A DNA stretch of 64,000 bases from Trujillonella endophytica (lineage in GTDB: Bacteria > Actinomycetota > Actinomycetes > Mycobacteriales > Geodermatophilaceae). Below, piece after piece: positions 17,823 to 26,906 of the stretch (position 1 is its first letter; each line of letters starts with the position of its first letter). The notes under the pieces were generated by a model. The model was not told the origin of the DNA. It ran no database searches and was given only the letters and a program-made list of their open reading frames with translations. The stretch lies in NCBI RefSeq assembly GCF_019799905.1, contig NZ_JABGCI010000003.1:1-64000 (forward strand), given 5' to 3'. The translations under genes were made by a program, and so were the position numbers.

Positions 17823-19403
17823 GTGAGATCCCCCCGACGACCGGCACTGATCGCCGGTGCACTGATCGCCACCCTGCTGGCCGGCTGCGGGAGCGGGACC
17901 GACGACGACGAGCCGGGCGGTGGCAGCGCCTCCGACGAACCACAGTCGGGCGGGTCGCTGACCTTCCTGGTCCCGAACGAGCCGGCCCAGATGCACCCGG
18001 GCCAGCTGGGCAACAGCTACGCCGTCAGCTCCGCGTACGGCAACGCCGTCTACGGCCAGCTCGTCCGCACCGACGAGGTGACCGGCGAGCTCGAGCTGGG
18101 CATGGCCGCGAACCTGTCCGGCACCCCCGACGGCGCCACCTGGACGCTCGATCTGCGGCCGGACCTCACCTTCAGCGACGGCACCCCGCTGGACGCCGGG
18201 GCCGTGAAGTTCAACTGGGACCAGCTCAAGGCACCCGGTGTCGCCACGGGGTCGAACCTCGGCCCGGCACTGACCATCGCCAGCACCGCCGTCGTGGACG
18301 CCGACACCCTCGAGATCGTGCTGGCCAAGCCCACCGGGCAGTTCGGCCAGACCATCGCCGCGTCGGCGCTGAACTGGATCGGCTCACCCACCGCGATGGC
18401 CGACTCGGCTGCCTTCTCCTCCGCTCCGGTCGGCGCGGGCCCCTTCGTGGTGGAGTCCTGGCGGCGCGGCGGCGAGATGGTGCTCGCCCGCAACCCCGAC
18501 TACTACGACGCCCCGCGGCCGTACCTGGACGAGCTCGTCCTGCGGGCCGACAACGACGGGTCCCGGCGCCTGACGGTCCTCCAGGCCGGCGAGGTCGACC
18601 TCGTGGTCGGCACCGACGCCTCGACCGCGCACGAGGCGGAGGAGTCCGGCCTGCTGGTCGAGCGCGCCGCGATCAACGGCGTGAACTACGTGATGTTCAA
18701 CCAGTCCACGGCGCCGTTCGACGACCCGCGGGCCCGCGAGGCCGTCGTGCTGGCGGTCGACCCCGAGCTCATCAACCAGGCGATGTCCCAGGGGCGCGGC
18801 GAGGTGCCCGAGGGCCTGTTCGCCTCCTCGTCCCCGTTCCACGAGGAGGACCTGACCTTCCCCGACCACGACGCCGAGCGCGCCCAGGAGCTGTTCGACG
18901 AGCTCGCCGCGGAGGGGCGCCCGGTCACGATGAACCTGCTGGCCACCCCGGCCGCCGACTCGCAGGCCATCGTCGGGTCGATCCAGACCCAGCTGCGCGC
19001 CTTCGACAACGTGGAGATCGAGACCGAGACGCTGGACCAGGCCGCATGGCTCACCCAGCTGCTCCAGGGGACCTGGGAGGCCAGCGTGTTCGGGGCCCCC
19101 TTCATCGACCCGGAGCCCGTGCTGCGCAACAACTTCCACAGCCAGTCGCGGGCCAACTTCGCGCGGATCGCCGACCCCGCCCTCGACGCGGCCCTGGACT
19201 CGGGTGCACTCAGCCAGGACCCGGAGGAGCGGCGCGACGCCTACCGGACCGCGCAGGAGCGGATCATCGAGCTGGACGCGCTGATCGCCTACAGCCGGCC
19301 GCCGATCAGCTACCTGTCCTCCCCCGACGTCGGCGGGCACGACTTCTACGGTCAGGGGTCCACGCCGGTCGACACGCTGTGGCTCAGGGATCCGGACGCG
19401 TGA
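17823..19403 (+). CDS. ABC transporter substrate-binding lipoprotein, family 5 (peptide/nickel type)
   Basis: About 526 residues. A signal peptide with lipobox LLAGC (Cys22) is followed by an acidic linker and an SBP_bac_5 domain: GGSLTFLVPNEPAQMHP, WTLDLRPDLTFSDGTPLDA, GAGPFVVESW. The protein would be anchored outside the membrane and bind a peptide-like or other organic solute. The start is a GTG at 17823; an upstream reading would put the signal peptide internally. No permease or ATPase genes are adjacent, so it either works with components elsewhere or is an orphan receptor. It is divergent from the P450/SDR operon. Confidence 0.88.
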   Translation: MRSPRRPALIAGALIATLLAGCGSGTDDDEPGGGSASDEPQSGGSLTFLVPNEPAQMHPGQLGNSYAVSSAYGNAVYGQLVRTDEVTGELELGMAANLSGTPDGATWTLDLRPDLTFSDGTPLDAGAVKFNWDQLKAPGVATGSNLGPALTIASTAVVDADTLEIVLAKPTGQFGQTIAASALNWIGSPTAMADSAAFSSAPVGAGPFVVESWRRGGEMVLARNPDYYDAPRPYLDELVLRADNDGSRRLTVLQAGEVDLVVGTDASTAHEAEESGLLVERAAINGVNYVMFNQSTAPFDDPRAREAVVLAVDPELINQAMSQGRGEVPEGLFASSSPFHEEDLTFPDHDAERAQELFDELAAEGRPVTMNLLATPAADSQAIVGSIQTQLRAFDNVEIETETLDQAAWLTQLLQGTWEASVFGAPFIDPEPVLRNNFHSQSRANFARIADPALDAALDSGALSQDPEERRDAYRTAQERIIELDALIAYSRPPISYLSSPDVGGHDFYGQGSTPVDTLWLRDPDA

Positions 19404-19416
19404 CGCAGGACTGACG

Positions 19417-19461
19417 GCCGGGGCCGTCGCCGTGGCTCCTGTCCACGGCGGCGGCCCCGGC
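19417..19461. terminator. 19-bp hairpin after the binding-protein gene
   Basis: Bases 19417-19435 pair with 19443-19461 around a seven-base loop, with one G-U wobble. It begins 14 bases after the stop codon at 19403 and isolates the lipoprotein gene from the following P450 gene. Confidence 0.75.
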
Positions 19462-19577
19462 TGCCGCGTGCGGACGTCGTCCGTCGGAGGCTCCCCGGAT
19501 CGTCGCTCGGCGAGCGCGCGGCGCCCGGACCTCGTAGGAAGGACGCGACAGGTCCCGGCTCCGCGGAGGCGACGAAC

Positions 19578-20945
19578 GTGACGGTGCGCAGTGCGGTCCG
19601 CTGGGCCGCGACCCACGGTGCGATGCGCGTGGCCATCCGCGCCCGGGCCCGTCAGGGCAACGCCGACGCCGAGATCCTGCACGACCCTTCGGTGCGGGAG
19701 GACCCGTACGGGCACTACGAGCGGCTGCGCACGCAGGAGCCCTTCACCGGGGGCGCCTTCGCCCGGGTCAGCGTCCACCACGACGTCTGCACGGAGGTGC
19801 TGCGCGACCACGACCACTTCGGGCAGATCGGCGGCAACCGCACCGAGGGCCTGCCGCCGGTGCTGCAGCGGGCCCTGCGGCTGGCCGGTCCCCGGCCGAG
19901 CATCGGCCCGATCGACCCGCCGTCGATGCTCGCCGTCGACCCGCCGGAGCACACCCGGTACCGCAGGCTGGTCAGCCGGGCCTTCAGCGCCCGCGCCGTC
20001 GCACACCTCCGGGAGCGCACCGGCCAGATCGCCGGGGAGCTCCTCGACGACCTCGCGCGCGCGGCTCCGGGCGACCAGCCGGTGGACCTGGTCGCGCGCT
20101 ACGCCAGCCTCCTGCCCGTCACGGTCATCTCCGAGATGCTCGGGGTGCCGGTCGGCATGCGCCGGCAGTTCCTCGCCTGGGGCGACGGCGCGACACCCAG
20201 CCTCGACATGGGCCTGCCCTGGACCACCCACCGCAGCGTCGAGCGCAACCTCGCCGAGCTCGACGCGTGGTTCCGCGGGCACCTGCGGCGACTGCGCGCC
20301 GACCCCGGCGACGACCTGCTCTCCGCCCTGGTCACCAGCACCGACGACGACGGCAGCGGTCTGAGCGAGCAGGAACTGGTCGCCACGGCGGCCCTCGTCT
20401 TCGGCGCCGGCTTCGAGACGACGGTCAACCTGGTCAGCAACGGCACCGCGCTGCTGCTCGCCCACCCCGACCAGCGGCGACTGCTGGCCGACGACCCGTC
20501 GCTGTGGCCCAACGCCGTCGACGAGATGCTCCGCGTCGAGTCACCCGTGCAGCGCACCGGGCGCCGGGTGAAGCAGGACACCACCGTGCGCGGCGTCCCC
20601 CTCGCCGAGGGCGACCTGGTGCTGCTGGTCCTCGCCGCGGCCAACCGGGACCCGCAGGTGTTCGAGGACCCGCACACCTTCGACGTGACCCGGCCCAACG
20701 CCCGCGACCACGTCGCGTTCTCCAGCGGGATCCACTTCTGCCTGGGCGCCGCCCTGGCCCGGATGGAGGGCGAAGTGGCCCTGCGCGCGCTGTTCGGGCG
20801 GTTCCCCGACCTCGCGCCGGCGGGCGCGGGCCGGCGCCGGAGCACGATCATCCTGCGCGGGTACGAGTCGCTCCCGGTCACGCCGGGCCGTCCGGTCCCG
20901 GCGTCGTCGACCCCTGCCGCCGAGGGCTCCTCGTCCTCGGGCTGA
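19578..20945 (+). CDS. cytochrome P450
   Basis: A 455-residue P450 with complete motifs: I-helix GAGFETT (276-282), DEMLR as ExxR, and haem Cys388 in FSSGIHFCLG. Near the N-terminus it has DPPEHTRYRRLVSRAFS, typical of soluble actinobacterial P450s. The GTG at 19578 is preceded by GGAGG. The C-terminal 25 residues (SSTPAAEGSSSSG) are low complexity. It stands alone between a terminator and the convergent diguanylate cyclase gene. It is not closely similar to the P450 at 16261, which lacks the I-helix acid. Confidence 0.9.
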   Translation: MTVRSAVRWAATHGAMRVAIRARARQGNADAEILHDPSVREDPYGHYERLRTQEPFTGGAFARVSVHHDVCTEVLRDHDHFGQIGGNRTEGLPPVLQRALRLAGPRPSIGPIDPPSMLAVDPPEHTRYRRLVSRAFSARAVAHLRERTGQIAGELLDDLARAAPGDQPVDLVARYASLLPVTVISEMLGVPVGMRRQFLAWGDGATPSLDMGLPWTTHRSVERNLAELDAWFRGHLRRLRADPGDDLLSALVTSTDDDGSGLSEQELVATAALVFGAGFETTVNLVSNGTALLLAHPDQRRLLADDPSLWPNAVDEMLRVESPVQRTGRRVKQDTTVRGVPLAEGDLVLLVLAAANRDPQVFEDPHTFDVTRPNARDHVAFSSGIHFCLGAALARMEGEVALRALFGRFPDLAPAGAGRRRSTIILRGYESLPVTPGRPVPASSTPAAEGSSSSG

Positions 20946-20952
20946 CCGGGCG

Positions 20953-22038
20953 TCAGCCGGCGCGGACGAAACCGTCCTGCCGGCTCGGCCCGGAGTCCGC
21001 GACCGGCCGGAGCTCCCCCGACAGCTCCGGGTCGCACACCCACACCTGGTCCCGGCCACCGGACTTGGCCGCGTACATGGCCCGGTCGGCCGCCTCGAGG
21101 GCGTCGTCCACGGCGCGGTCCGGGTCGACCACCGCGATACCGGCGCTGAACGTGAGTCCGGGGTAGGCGGACTCCAGGCCGCGGCGGAGACGCCGGGTGA
21201 GCTCGACGCCGCACCGCGACTCGGTCGAGCACCGCAGCAGCACGACCATCTCCTCCCCGCCGGAGCGGGCGGCCCGGTCGCGGGTCCGGAGCTCGCCGGA
21301 GAGCAACCGGCCGAACGTCCGCAGCGCGCGGTCCCCCTCGGCGTGCCCGTGGGCGTCGTTGAGCTGCTTGAAGTTGTCCAGGTCGAAGACCAGGAGGACG
21401 TCGCCGCCCTGGGCCCCGGCGAGGAACCGCTCCATGCCGCGCCGATTGGCCAGCCCGGTCAGCGCGTCGGTCTCGTTCTCCACCCGCAGCTCGCGGAAGA
21501 GGGCCTGCTGACGACGGCGCAGCAGCCCGAGCAGCTCGCCGAGCACCAGCCACGCCACGGCGAGGAAGGCGGCCCGCACGAAGGCCGTGGCACTGAGCGC
21601 GGGCAGCGTGCCGAAGTACGCGACGAGTGCCGGCGGGAGCAGGACGACGCTGCCGGCGCGTGGCAGGAACAGGCCGGTGTAGGCGAAGCACAGGGCGAAG
21701 AAGCCGCCGTAGACGCCGGAGACCCCGGGCACGGCCGTGGCGACGACGGCGACCGAGGCCGTCGAGAAGACGGGGAAGGCGAGGAGCGCCCACGCCGGCC
21801 AGCGACGCCAGGGCAGCCAGAAGCTCAGCACGACCGCCGCCAGGTGCGCGAGCGCGACGCCGGCGAGCAGGTCGCCGTCCACCTCGTCGATCCGGAGGAC
21901 GAGGGCGGCCGACAGCGGCGTCCCCACGGACCCGAGCCAGATCAGCCGGCCCCAGCCCACGGCGTCGCCGCCGCGCCACCACCAGCCGAACCGGGCACGT
22001 CGCCGGTCGTGGCTGCGCGAGGGGGTCGTGGGCTCCAT
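20953..22038 (-). CDS. membrane-bound diguanylate cyclase (GGDEF domain)
   Basis: About 361 residues. The N-terminal half (residues 30-172) is hydrophobic with about five to six membrane segments; the C-terminal half is a GGDEF domain (DALTGLANRRGMERF, FDLDNFKQLNDAHGHAEGD). The active-site signature is SGGEEM (259-264), with Met where Phe is normal; GGEE-type loops are generally active, so the Met is the odd point. An inhibitory I-site, Arg251-x-x-Asp254, sits five residues before the motif. It would make cyclic di-GMP and be feedback-inhibited. ATG at 22038 chosen; a start at 22107 is possible. Confidence 0.88.
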   Translation of the reverse strand: MEPTTPSRSHDRRRARFGWWWRGGDAVGWGRLIWLGSVGTPLSAALVLRIDEVDGDLLAGVALAHLAAVVLSFWLPWRRWPAWALLAFPVFSTASVAVVATAVPGVSGVYGGFFALCFAYTGLFLPRAGSVVLLPPALVAYFGTLPALSATAFVRAAFLAVAWLVLGELLGLLRRRQQALFRELRVENETDALTGLANRRGMERFLAGAQGGDVLLVFDLDNFKQLNDAHGHAEGDRALRTFGRLLSGELRTRDRAARSGGEEMVVLLRCSTESRCGVELTRRLRRGLESAYPGLTFSAGIAVVDPDRAVDDALEAADRAMYAAKSGGRDQVWVCDPELSGELRPVADSGPSRQDGFVRAG

Positions 22039-22182
22039 ACCCCTGGGATCGGGCCATGCAGCACGCCGGTTGAGCGATCTGACCCCAAGGGGTGGGACGA
22101 CGCCCACCCGCGGCGGTCGCGGGTCGCCGGCGTTCCTCCGGCACCTCCTGGGGCGTCATAGTCAGTGACGAGGGGAGACCCC

Positions 22183-22692
22183 ATGGGCGCTCGGGACGAC
22201 GCAGGCTTCGAGGCATTCGTCGCGGCACGGTCGGCCGACCTGATGCGTACCGCCGTCCTCCTGACCCGGGACCGGGGGCACGCCGAGGACCTCCTGCAGA
22301 CCGCGCTCGTCAAGGCCTACCGGCGGTGGCGGAGCATCGAGCGGGAGGACCCCTACCCCTACGTCCGCCGGGTCCTCGTGACCAGCGCCGCCAGCTGGCG
22401 CCGGCTCCGGATGACGCAGGAGATCGTCGCTCTCCCACCGCACGAGACCGAGGCCCCGGACTCCTGCGAGGGGGTGGCCGAACGCGAGCGGATGAGCGCG
22501 GCCCTGGCCACGCTGCCGCCCCGCATGCGGACGGTCCTGATCCTCCGCTACGCCGAGGACCTGAGCGAAGCGGTCACCGCGGAGACGCTGGGGTGCTCGG
22601 TCCACACGGTGAAGAGCCAGACCGTCCGCGGGCTGGCCCGCCTCCGGGTGGCGCTGACCGCCGCTCCGGTCGACGTCCTCGAGGGGTGCTGA
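22183..22692 (+). CDS. SigE-family ECF RNA polymerase sigma factor
   Basis: A 169-residue sigma-70 family protein with region 2 (SADLMRTAVLLTRDRGHAED, LVKAYRRWRSI) and region 4 (LPPRMRTVLILRYAEDL, LGCSVHTVKSQTVRGLARLR). There is no region 3, as expected for ECF factors. The ATG at 22183 follows GAGGGGAGACCCC. It is followed after one base by a single-pass membrane protein gene, the usual sigma/anti-sigma arrangement. The 140-base gap to the divergent cyclase gene presumably carries its promoter; I could not identify a convincing self-regulated ECF site. Confidence 0.9.
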   Translation: MGARDDAGFEAFVAARSADLMRTAVLLTRDRGHAEDLLQTALVKAYRRWRSIEREDPYPYVRRVLVTSAASWRRLRMTQEIVALPPHETEAPDSCEGVAERERMSAALATLPPRMRTVLILRYAEDLSEAVTAETLGCSVHTVKSQTVRGLARLRVALTAAPVDVLEGC

Positions 22693-22693
22693 C

Positions 22694-24049
22694 ATGACGC
22701 TGTCCGATGCCGACCTCGAGGCCCGTCTGCGCAGGCTCCAGGCGCGGGCGGATGCCGTGCCGCCACCTCCGCACGACCTCGCCCGCGCGGTCCGGTCCCG
22801 GTACGCCGCGGAGCGCAGCCGGCGGCTGCGGCTCGCCGGCGCGTGTCTCGTCGCCGGCCTGCTCTTCGCTGTCGTGCCCGTGCTCCGATCCACCGTGGTG
22901 GACGACGGCGGAGGAGCGGCCTCCCCGGCGCCGTCGGAACCGACGGCCCGTCGGGCTCTGCTCGACCTTCCGCCCCGGGGGTCGCTGGCCCAGGCCGACC
23001 CGTGGCTGGCCGACGTGGTGGCCCTGGACTGGGGCGGGACCGCCACCGGGATGACCGACCCACCCGTGGAGGACCGTCAGGTCGCCTACACCGGGGACGT
23101 CGAGGGTCTCAGGGTGGCCCTGGTGCTCGCGCCGGCCGACGGCGCGACGGTGCTCCAGGCCTGGTTCGCCGGCCCGGCGGGCGCCGACGCCGAGGAGATG
23201 CGCCTCCTCCGGCAGCCGTCGCCCGCGCCGAGGCACGGCCCCCTGACGATGTGGGACGTCCCCGACCCGACCGCGCCACGTGCCGTCCTCGTGGTCGTCT
23301 CCTCTCTGGGTGACCAGGTGGAGGTCCGGACCGGCCGGACGGTGACGGCCGACGGTGCGACGCGGGACCGCTGGGAGCACGTCATCACCGGCAACGGCGC
23401 CGGTGCCATCGCCGTCGACGCCCCGGCGACCTGGCAGCACGGCGCGCAGGTCCGGGTGACCCGGGACGGGGCGACCCGGGAGGTCATCCGCCCGCAGTTC
23501 AGCGCGCGTGCCGTCGAGGCCGAGGCGACCCTCCCCCTCGACCTCGCCGATCCCCGCGGACTGCGGGACGGCGTGCCGGAGGACTCGCTCGAGCTGGCCG
23601 TCCACCACTTCACCTCGACGTACGGGCAGTCGGCCGACCAGCTGGGCATGACACTGCTCGCCGGCGGGCCGGTCGGGGGCACGTCCACGGGGGCGTTCCT
23701 CGTCGGCGTGACGTTCCCCTCCGGGGCCACCGCCGGGTACGTCGGTACCTACGCGGTCGGTTCGGAGTCGCCTGCCGGGTACGTCGGGACGACCCGCATC
23801 GCCCCTGCCGGCACCCCCTTGCTCGACCGGGGCTTCGCCGTCCGGCTCGAGGACGTGCTCGTCGTCAGCGGGCCGGGCACGGGGGTCGTCGCCGAGGTGC
23901 GGGCGGCGGACGGCAGGTCGCTCGCCGTCCTGCCGCTCGTCGACGGCGCGGGGACCGGGCTGTCCCCCGGCCGGGAGGCGGACTCCGTCCGGATCCTGGA
24001 CCGGTCCGGCCTCCCCGTGGCCTCCGCGCCCGTCGAGGAACCCGCCTGA
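22694..24049 (+). CDS. single-pass membrane protein, probable anti-sigma factor
   Basis: A 451-residue protein with a short cytoplasmic N-terminus (LEARLRRLQARADAV...), one membrane segment at about residues 47-66 (RLAGACLVAGLLFAVVPVL) and a large extracytoplasmic region of about 380 residues. That region has no domain I recognise; it contains two YVGT repeats (AGYVGTYAVGS, AGYVGTTRIA). Position one base after an ECF sigma gene suggests it holds the sigma factor at the membrane. No zinc-binding HxxxCxxC anti-sigma motif is visible, so binding would be of another type. Function is inferred from context. Confidence 0.65.
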   Translation: MTLSDADLEARLRRLQARADAVPPPPHDLARAVRSRYAAERSRRLRLAGACLVAGLLFAVVPVLRSTVVDDGGGAASPAPSEPTARRALLDLPPRGSLAQADPWLADVVALDWGGTATGMTDPPVEDRQVAYTGDVEGLRVALVLAPADGATVLQAWFAGPAGADAEEMRLLRQPSPAPRHGPLTMWDVPDPTAPRAVLVVVSSLGDQVEVRTGRTVTADGATRDRWEHVITGNGAGAIAVDAPATWQHGAQVRVTRDGATREVIRPQFSARAVEAEATLPLDLADPRGLRDGVPEDSLELAVHHFTSTYGQSADQLGMTLLAGGPVGGTSTGAFLVGVTFPSGATAGYVGTYAVGSESPAGYVGTTRIAPAGTPLLDRGFAVRLEDVLVVSGPGTGVVAEVRAADGRSLAVLPLVDGAGTGLSPGREADSVRILDRSGLPVASAPVEEPA

Positions 24050-24062
24050 CCCCGGTGGGACC

Positions 24063-24087
24063 GGGCCGGCGGGGGAACCGCCGGCCC
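24063..24087. terminator. 10-bp hairpin after the sigma/anti-sigma operon
   Basis: GGGCCGGCGG (24063-24072) pairs perfectly with 24078-24087 around GGGAA, 13 bases after the stop at 24049 and before the converging SDR remnant. Confidence 0.65.
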
Positions 24088-24110
24088 ACCGCCGCCCGGC
24101 CGGCGCCGGG

Positions 24111-24650
24111 TCAGGCGGTGCTGCCCCGCCTCGGCAGGGACGTCGTGTCGAGGAAGTCGGGCACGCCCAGCAGATGGGTCCCGCCGTCGGCCTGCACCAC
24201 GAGTCCGGTCAGCCACGCGGCCGCGCGCGAGCAGAGGAACGCCACCACGTCCGCGATGTCCGGCACCTCCGCGACGCGGCCCAGGGGTGTGCGCTCGGCG
24301 AAGGCCCGGCCCAGCGGGCCCTCGACGACGGCGTCGGAGAAGGTCTCCGTCCGGGTGGCGCCGGGGGTGACGGGTTGACCCGGACCCCGCGCGGCCCGAA
24401 CTCGGCGGCGGCCACCCGGGTGAGCTGGTCGAGGGCCGCCTCGGCCGCCGAGTACGCCGCGTGCCCCGGCGTCACCCCGCCGAGGCCGCCGTTGATGGAG
24501 CTGACGTTGACGATCGAGCCGGGCACCTCACCGGCCGGCCGGCGGCGGATGAACTCGCGCATGGCGAGGAAGGCGCTGGTCGTGTTCCCCGCGAACACCC
24601 GGTGGGTGACGACGGCGACGTCGCCCACGAGCGGGGACGTCGTCACGACG
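24111..24650 (-). pseudogene. SDR oxidoreductase, 5'-truncated and frameshifted
   Basis: The reverse strand encodes most of an SDR: TTSAFLAMREFIRR, GSIVNVSSINGGLG, AYSAAEAALDQLTRVAAAEF, GVRVNP. At about 24374 the frame breaks: restoring one G gives VTPGATRTETFSDAV, then ADVVAFLCSRAAAWLTGL and VVQADGGTHLLGVPDF to a stop at 24111. The nucleotide-binding N-terminus (TGxxxGxG) is not found upstream; reading upstream of about 24640 gives unrelated sequence. In the motif AYSAAEAA the lysine of YxxxK is Glu. One indel could be a sequencing error, but the missing N-terminus and lost Lys indicate a dead gene. Confidence 0.8.
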
Positions 24651-25001
24651 TCGTCCGGGGACCGGGCCCGGCCGTCACGGCCCTCCGCTCCGTCGGCCGA
24701 CGCGGACGACCACACGATCCCGGGAGCAGCGGCATCCCGTCATCACGAGGGTGGCGTGGAGCCATCCGTGCGAGACGGCGTGCACGGCGGACAGAGACGC
24801 CCTCGGGCGGCCGCCCCTCCCACACGGACATGTCTGCACGACCGACGCGGGATGCCGTCACCAACAGCTCGAGCAGGGGTGCCCGGCGACCGTCGGGATG
24901 TCGTCAGGAGAGATGTCGTCCCGCATCGCGACATGGTAGGAATCGTCATCACCGCGCCGGGCGCCCGCATGGTGCTCGAGCGGACCCCTGGGGAGGCTGT
25001 C
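24651..25001. other. non-coding stretch between SDR remnant and PhyH gene
   Basis: About 350 bases with no recognisable gene or RNA. It presumably includes the lost 5' part of the SDR remnant and the promoter of the dioxygenase gene. In-frame ATGs at 24933 and 24969 could extend the dioxygenase. Confidence 0.5.
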
Positions 25002-25826
25002 GTGGACACGGCACAGGCGCTTGCGGACATGGGAGTCGGCGAGGACGACCTCCCGGTGGAGTACCAGCGGCAGTTCGACGAAGACGGCTACTTCGTGGTG
25101 CCCGACTACTTCTCGTCGGAGGAGGTCGCCGAGATGCGGGAGGCGTACGACCGGTTCGCCTCGGAGGCGATCGTCCTCGAGGACCTGCCCATCGAACCGG
25201 GTGGGGCCTTCATCGCCGACCTCTTCAACAAGTCGAGCGTCTTCGACAGGTGCCTGGGGTGTCGGCCGATGCTGGCGGCGTCCCGATCGCTCCTGGGTGA
25301 GATCCGGGTGTGGTCCCTGAACGGACGAAACCCCGCCCAGGGGCGTGGTCTGCAGGCGCTGCACAGTGACGCACCCCGGCTGCACGCCACCGACTGGCGT
25401 GTGGTGAACACCCTGATCCTGCTGGACGACATGTCCGAGGAGAACGGTGCGACCCGCGTGGTCCCGGGCTCCCACCGATGGCCGGCGCTCAACGTGAGCG
25501 ACTACAACATGGGCGACGTGCCGAGGCAGCCCCTGACGGACGGCGAGCTCGCGATGATCCCCGCGGACGCGACCGCGCCCCACCCCCGGGAACGGCACGT
25601 CCGCGGCGCAGCCGGATCCGTCGCCGTCATCAACGGCCACATCTGGCACGGCGGCACGCTGAACCGCACCGGGGCGCCCCGGCGCATCCTGCACATGGCG
25701 CTGGCGCGCCGGGACGTCCTGCCGCAGCTGGACCAGCGAGAGGTCCTGACCGCGGACCTGAAGGCGCGCACCGGTGCAGCACAGCAGTACCTGCTGGACA
25801 TCGAGGACGCCGAACCCGTCGCGTAG
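25002..25826 (+). CDS. phytanoyl-CoA dioxygenase (PhyH) family protein
   Basis: A 274-residue Fe(II)/2-oxoglutarate-dependent dioxygenase. The metal pair His121-x-Asp123 is in QALHSDAPRL, the distal histidine His216 in NGHIWHGG, and an arginine for 2-oxoglutarate binding follows in NRTGAPRR. VVPGSHRWP is the usual PhyH segment. I chose the GTG at 25002 because GGGGAGG lies five bases upstream; ATGs at 24969 and 24933 lack good ribosome sites. The family hydroxylates acyl-CoA alpha carbons or diverse small molecules; no neighbour fixes the substrate. Confidence 0.85.
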   Translation: MDTAQALADMGVGEDDLPVEYQRQFDEDGYFVVPDYFSSEEVAEMREAYDRFASEAIVLEDLPIEPGGAFIADLFNKSSVFDRCLGCRPMLAASRSLLGEIRVWSLNGRNPAQGRGLQALHSDAPRLHATDWRVVNTLILLDDMSEENGATRVVPGSHRWPALNVSDYNMGDVPRQPLTDGELAMIPADATAPHPRERHVRGAAGSVAVINGHIWHGGTLNRTGAPRRILHMALARRDVLPQLDQREVLTADLKARTGAAQQYLLDIEDAEPVA

Positions 25827-26035
25827 GACCTCGTGGCCCGGCTGGTGGCCCGCCCGAGTGGCGACCGAGCCGGCCCAGTGGGGCGTGGTCTCGCCCGACG
25901 TCCACATGAGCCGCTACACCGTTCGAGCGGCGGACTCACCCCTCCTGACGCGGGGAGCGGCCACAGCGGTCGAGCGTCGCTGCCGGACCGGTGCCGCGCA
26001 GCGCGGCCAGGGGCGACCGAGCTGCGCGACGGCTG

Positions 26036-26872
26036 TCAGTCGGTGTCCCGCCGGTACAGCAGGACCGATCCCACGGTCAGCGCGACGGCGGTGTACCCGA
26101 CGAAGACCAGCGCGCTCTCGGGTCGGGTGAGCGCCACCGCGAGCGACTCGGGGGTGTCGAAGTCGTTGGCGTAGGCGAGCAGCTCATTGCCGGCGAAGAA
26201 GGGCAGGAAGCGGAACACCTCGACGGGCAGGAACAGCCCGAAGAGGTTCTCGATGACGAACCCCCACACCAGCACGCCGGAGATGGCTGCCGTGCTGTGC
26301 CGGACGATCATGCCGATGCCCAGCCCGAGCACCGCCGACAGTGTGGTGAACAGCAGCGCCCAGCCGACCGTGGCCGGCAGCGCCGACGTGGCCCCCAGGT
26401 CCAGGCCGGCGAGGGCGGCGCCACCGAAGCCGGCCGCCAGGCCGACCGCTCCGACGAACAGGCCGAGGGCAGCGGCGGTCAGCGTCTTGGACAGCGCGAT
26501 GATCCAGCGCGCCGGGCGCGCGGCCACCGCCGCGGCCAGGGTGCCGTGCTGGACCTCGGAGCCGAACAGCAGGACACCGCCGATCGCGGCGAGCATCGAG
26601 GTCACGCTGGTCCAGTAGAAGCCGACCTCGGAGACGACGAGCACCTCGTCGGTGACGAACGTCGCGACCGCCCAGGAGACGGCCAGGCCCCCGGCGAGCG
26701 CGAGCAGCAGGATCGCCCGGTTGGCCCGGACGGTCGAAGCCTTGATCCAGTCGCTGCGCAGTGTCGCCAGGACGGCCGCGGCATCACCGCCCCGCGAGCG
26801 TGTGGCGGGGCGGTGTTCGGTGTTCGTGAGAGCCGACGCTGTGTGGTCCGCGCCCGCACCGGTGATGGTCAT
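26036..26872 (-). CDS. ABC-2 type transporter permease
   Basis: A 278-residue membrane protein with about six hydrophobic segments after a soluble N-terminus (LRSDWIKASTVRANRAILLL). GGVLLFGSEVQHGTLAAAV is the element after TM2 typical of ABC-2 permeases that interact with the ATPase. The ATG at 26872 follows AAGGACACGAC. It begins 34 bases after the ATPase gene on the same strand, so the two form an exporter. Substrate unknown; small two-gene systems of this kind often export antibiotics, lipids or peptides. Confidence 0.85.
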   Translation of the reverse strand: MTITGAGADHTASALTNTEHRPATRSRGGDAAAVLATLRSDWIKASTVRANRAILLLALAGGLAVSWAVATFVTDEVLVVSEVGFYWTSVTSMLAAIGGVLLFGSEVQHGTLAAAVAARPARWIIALSKTLTAAALGLFVGAVGLAAGFGGAALAGLDLGATSALPATVGWALLFTTLSAVLGLGIGMIVRHSTAAISGVLVWGFVIENLFGLFLPVEVFRFLPFFAGNELLAYANDFDTPESLAVALTRPESALVFVGYTAVALTVGSVLLYRRDTD

Positions 26873-26906
26873 GTCGTGTCCTTCGGTTCAGTGGTCGGGA
26901 GGCGGA

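Noticed and set aside
18384-20465. A long reverse-strand open frame across the lipoprotein and second P450 genes
   Set aside because: It is antisense to two genes with complete conserved motifs and has no domain of its own.
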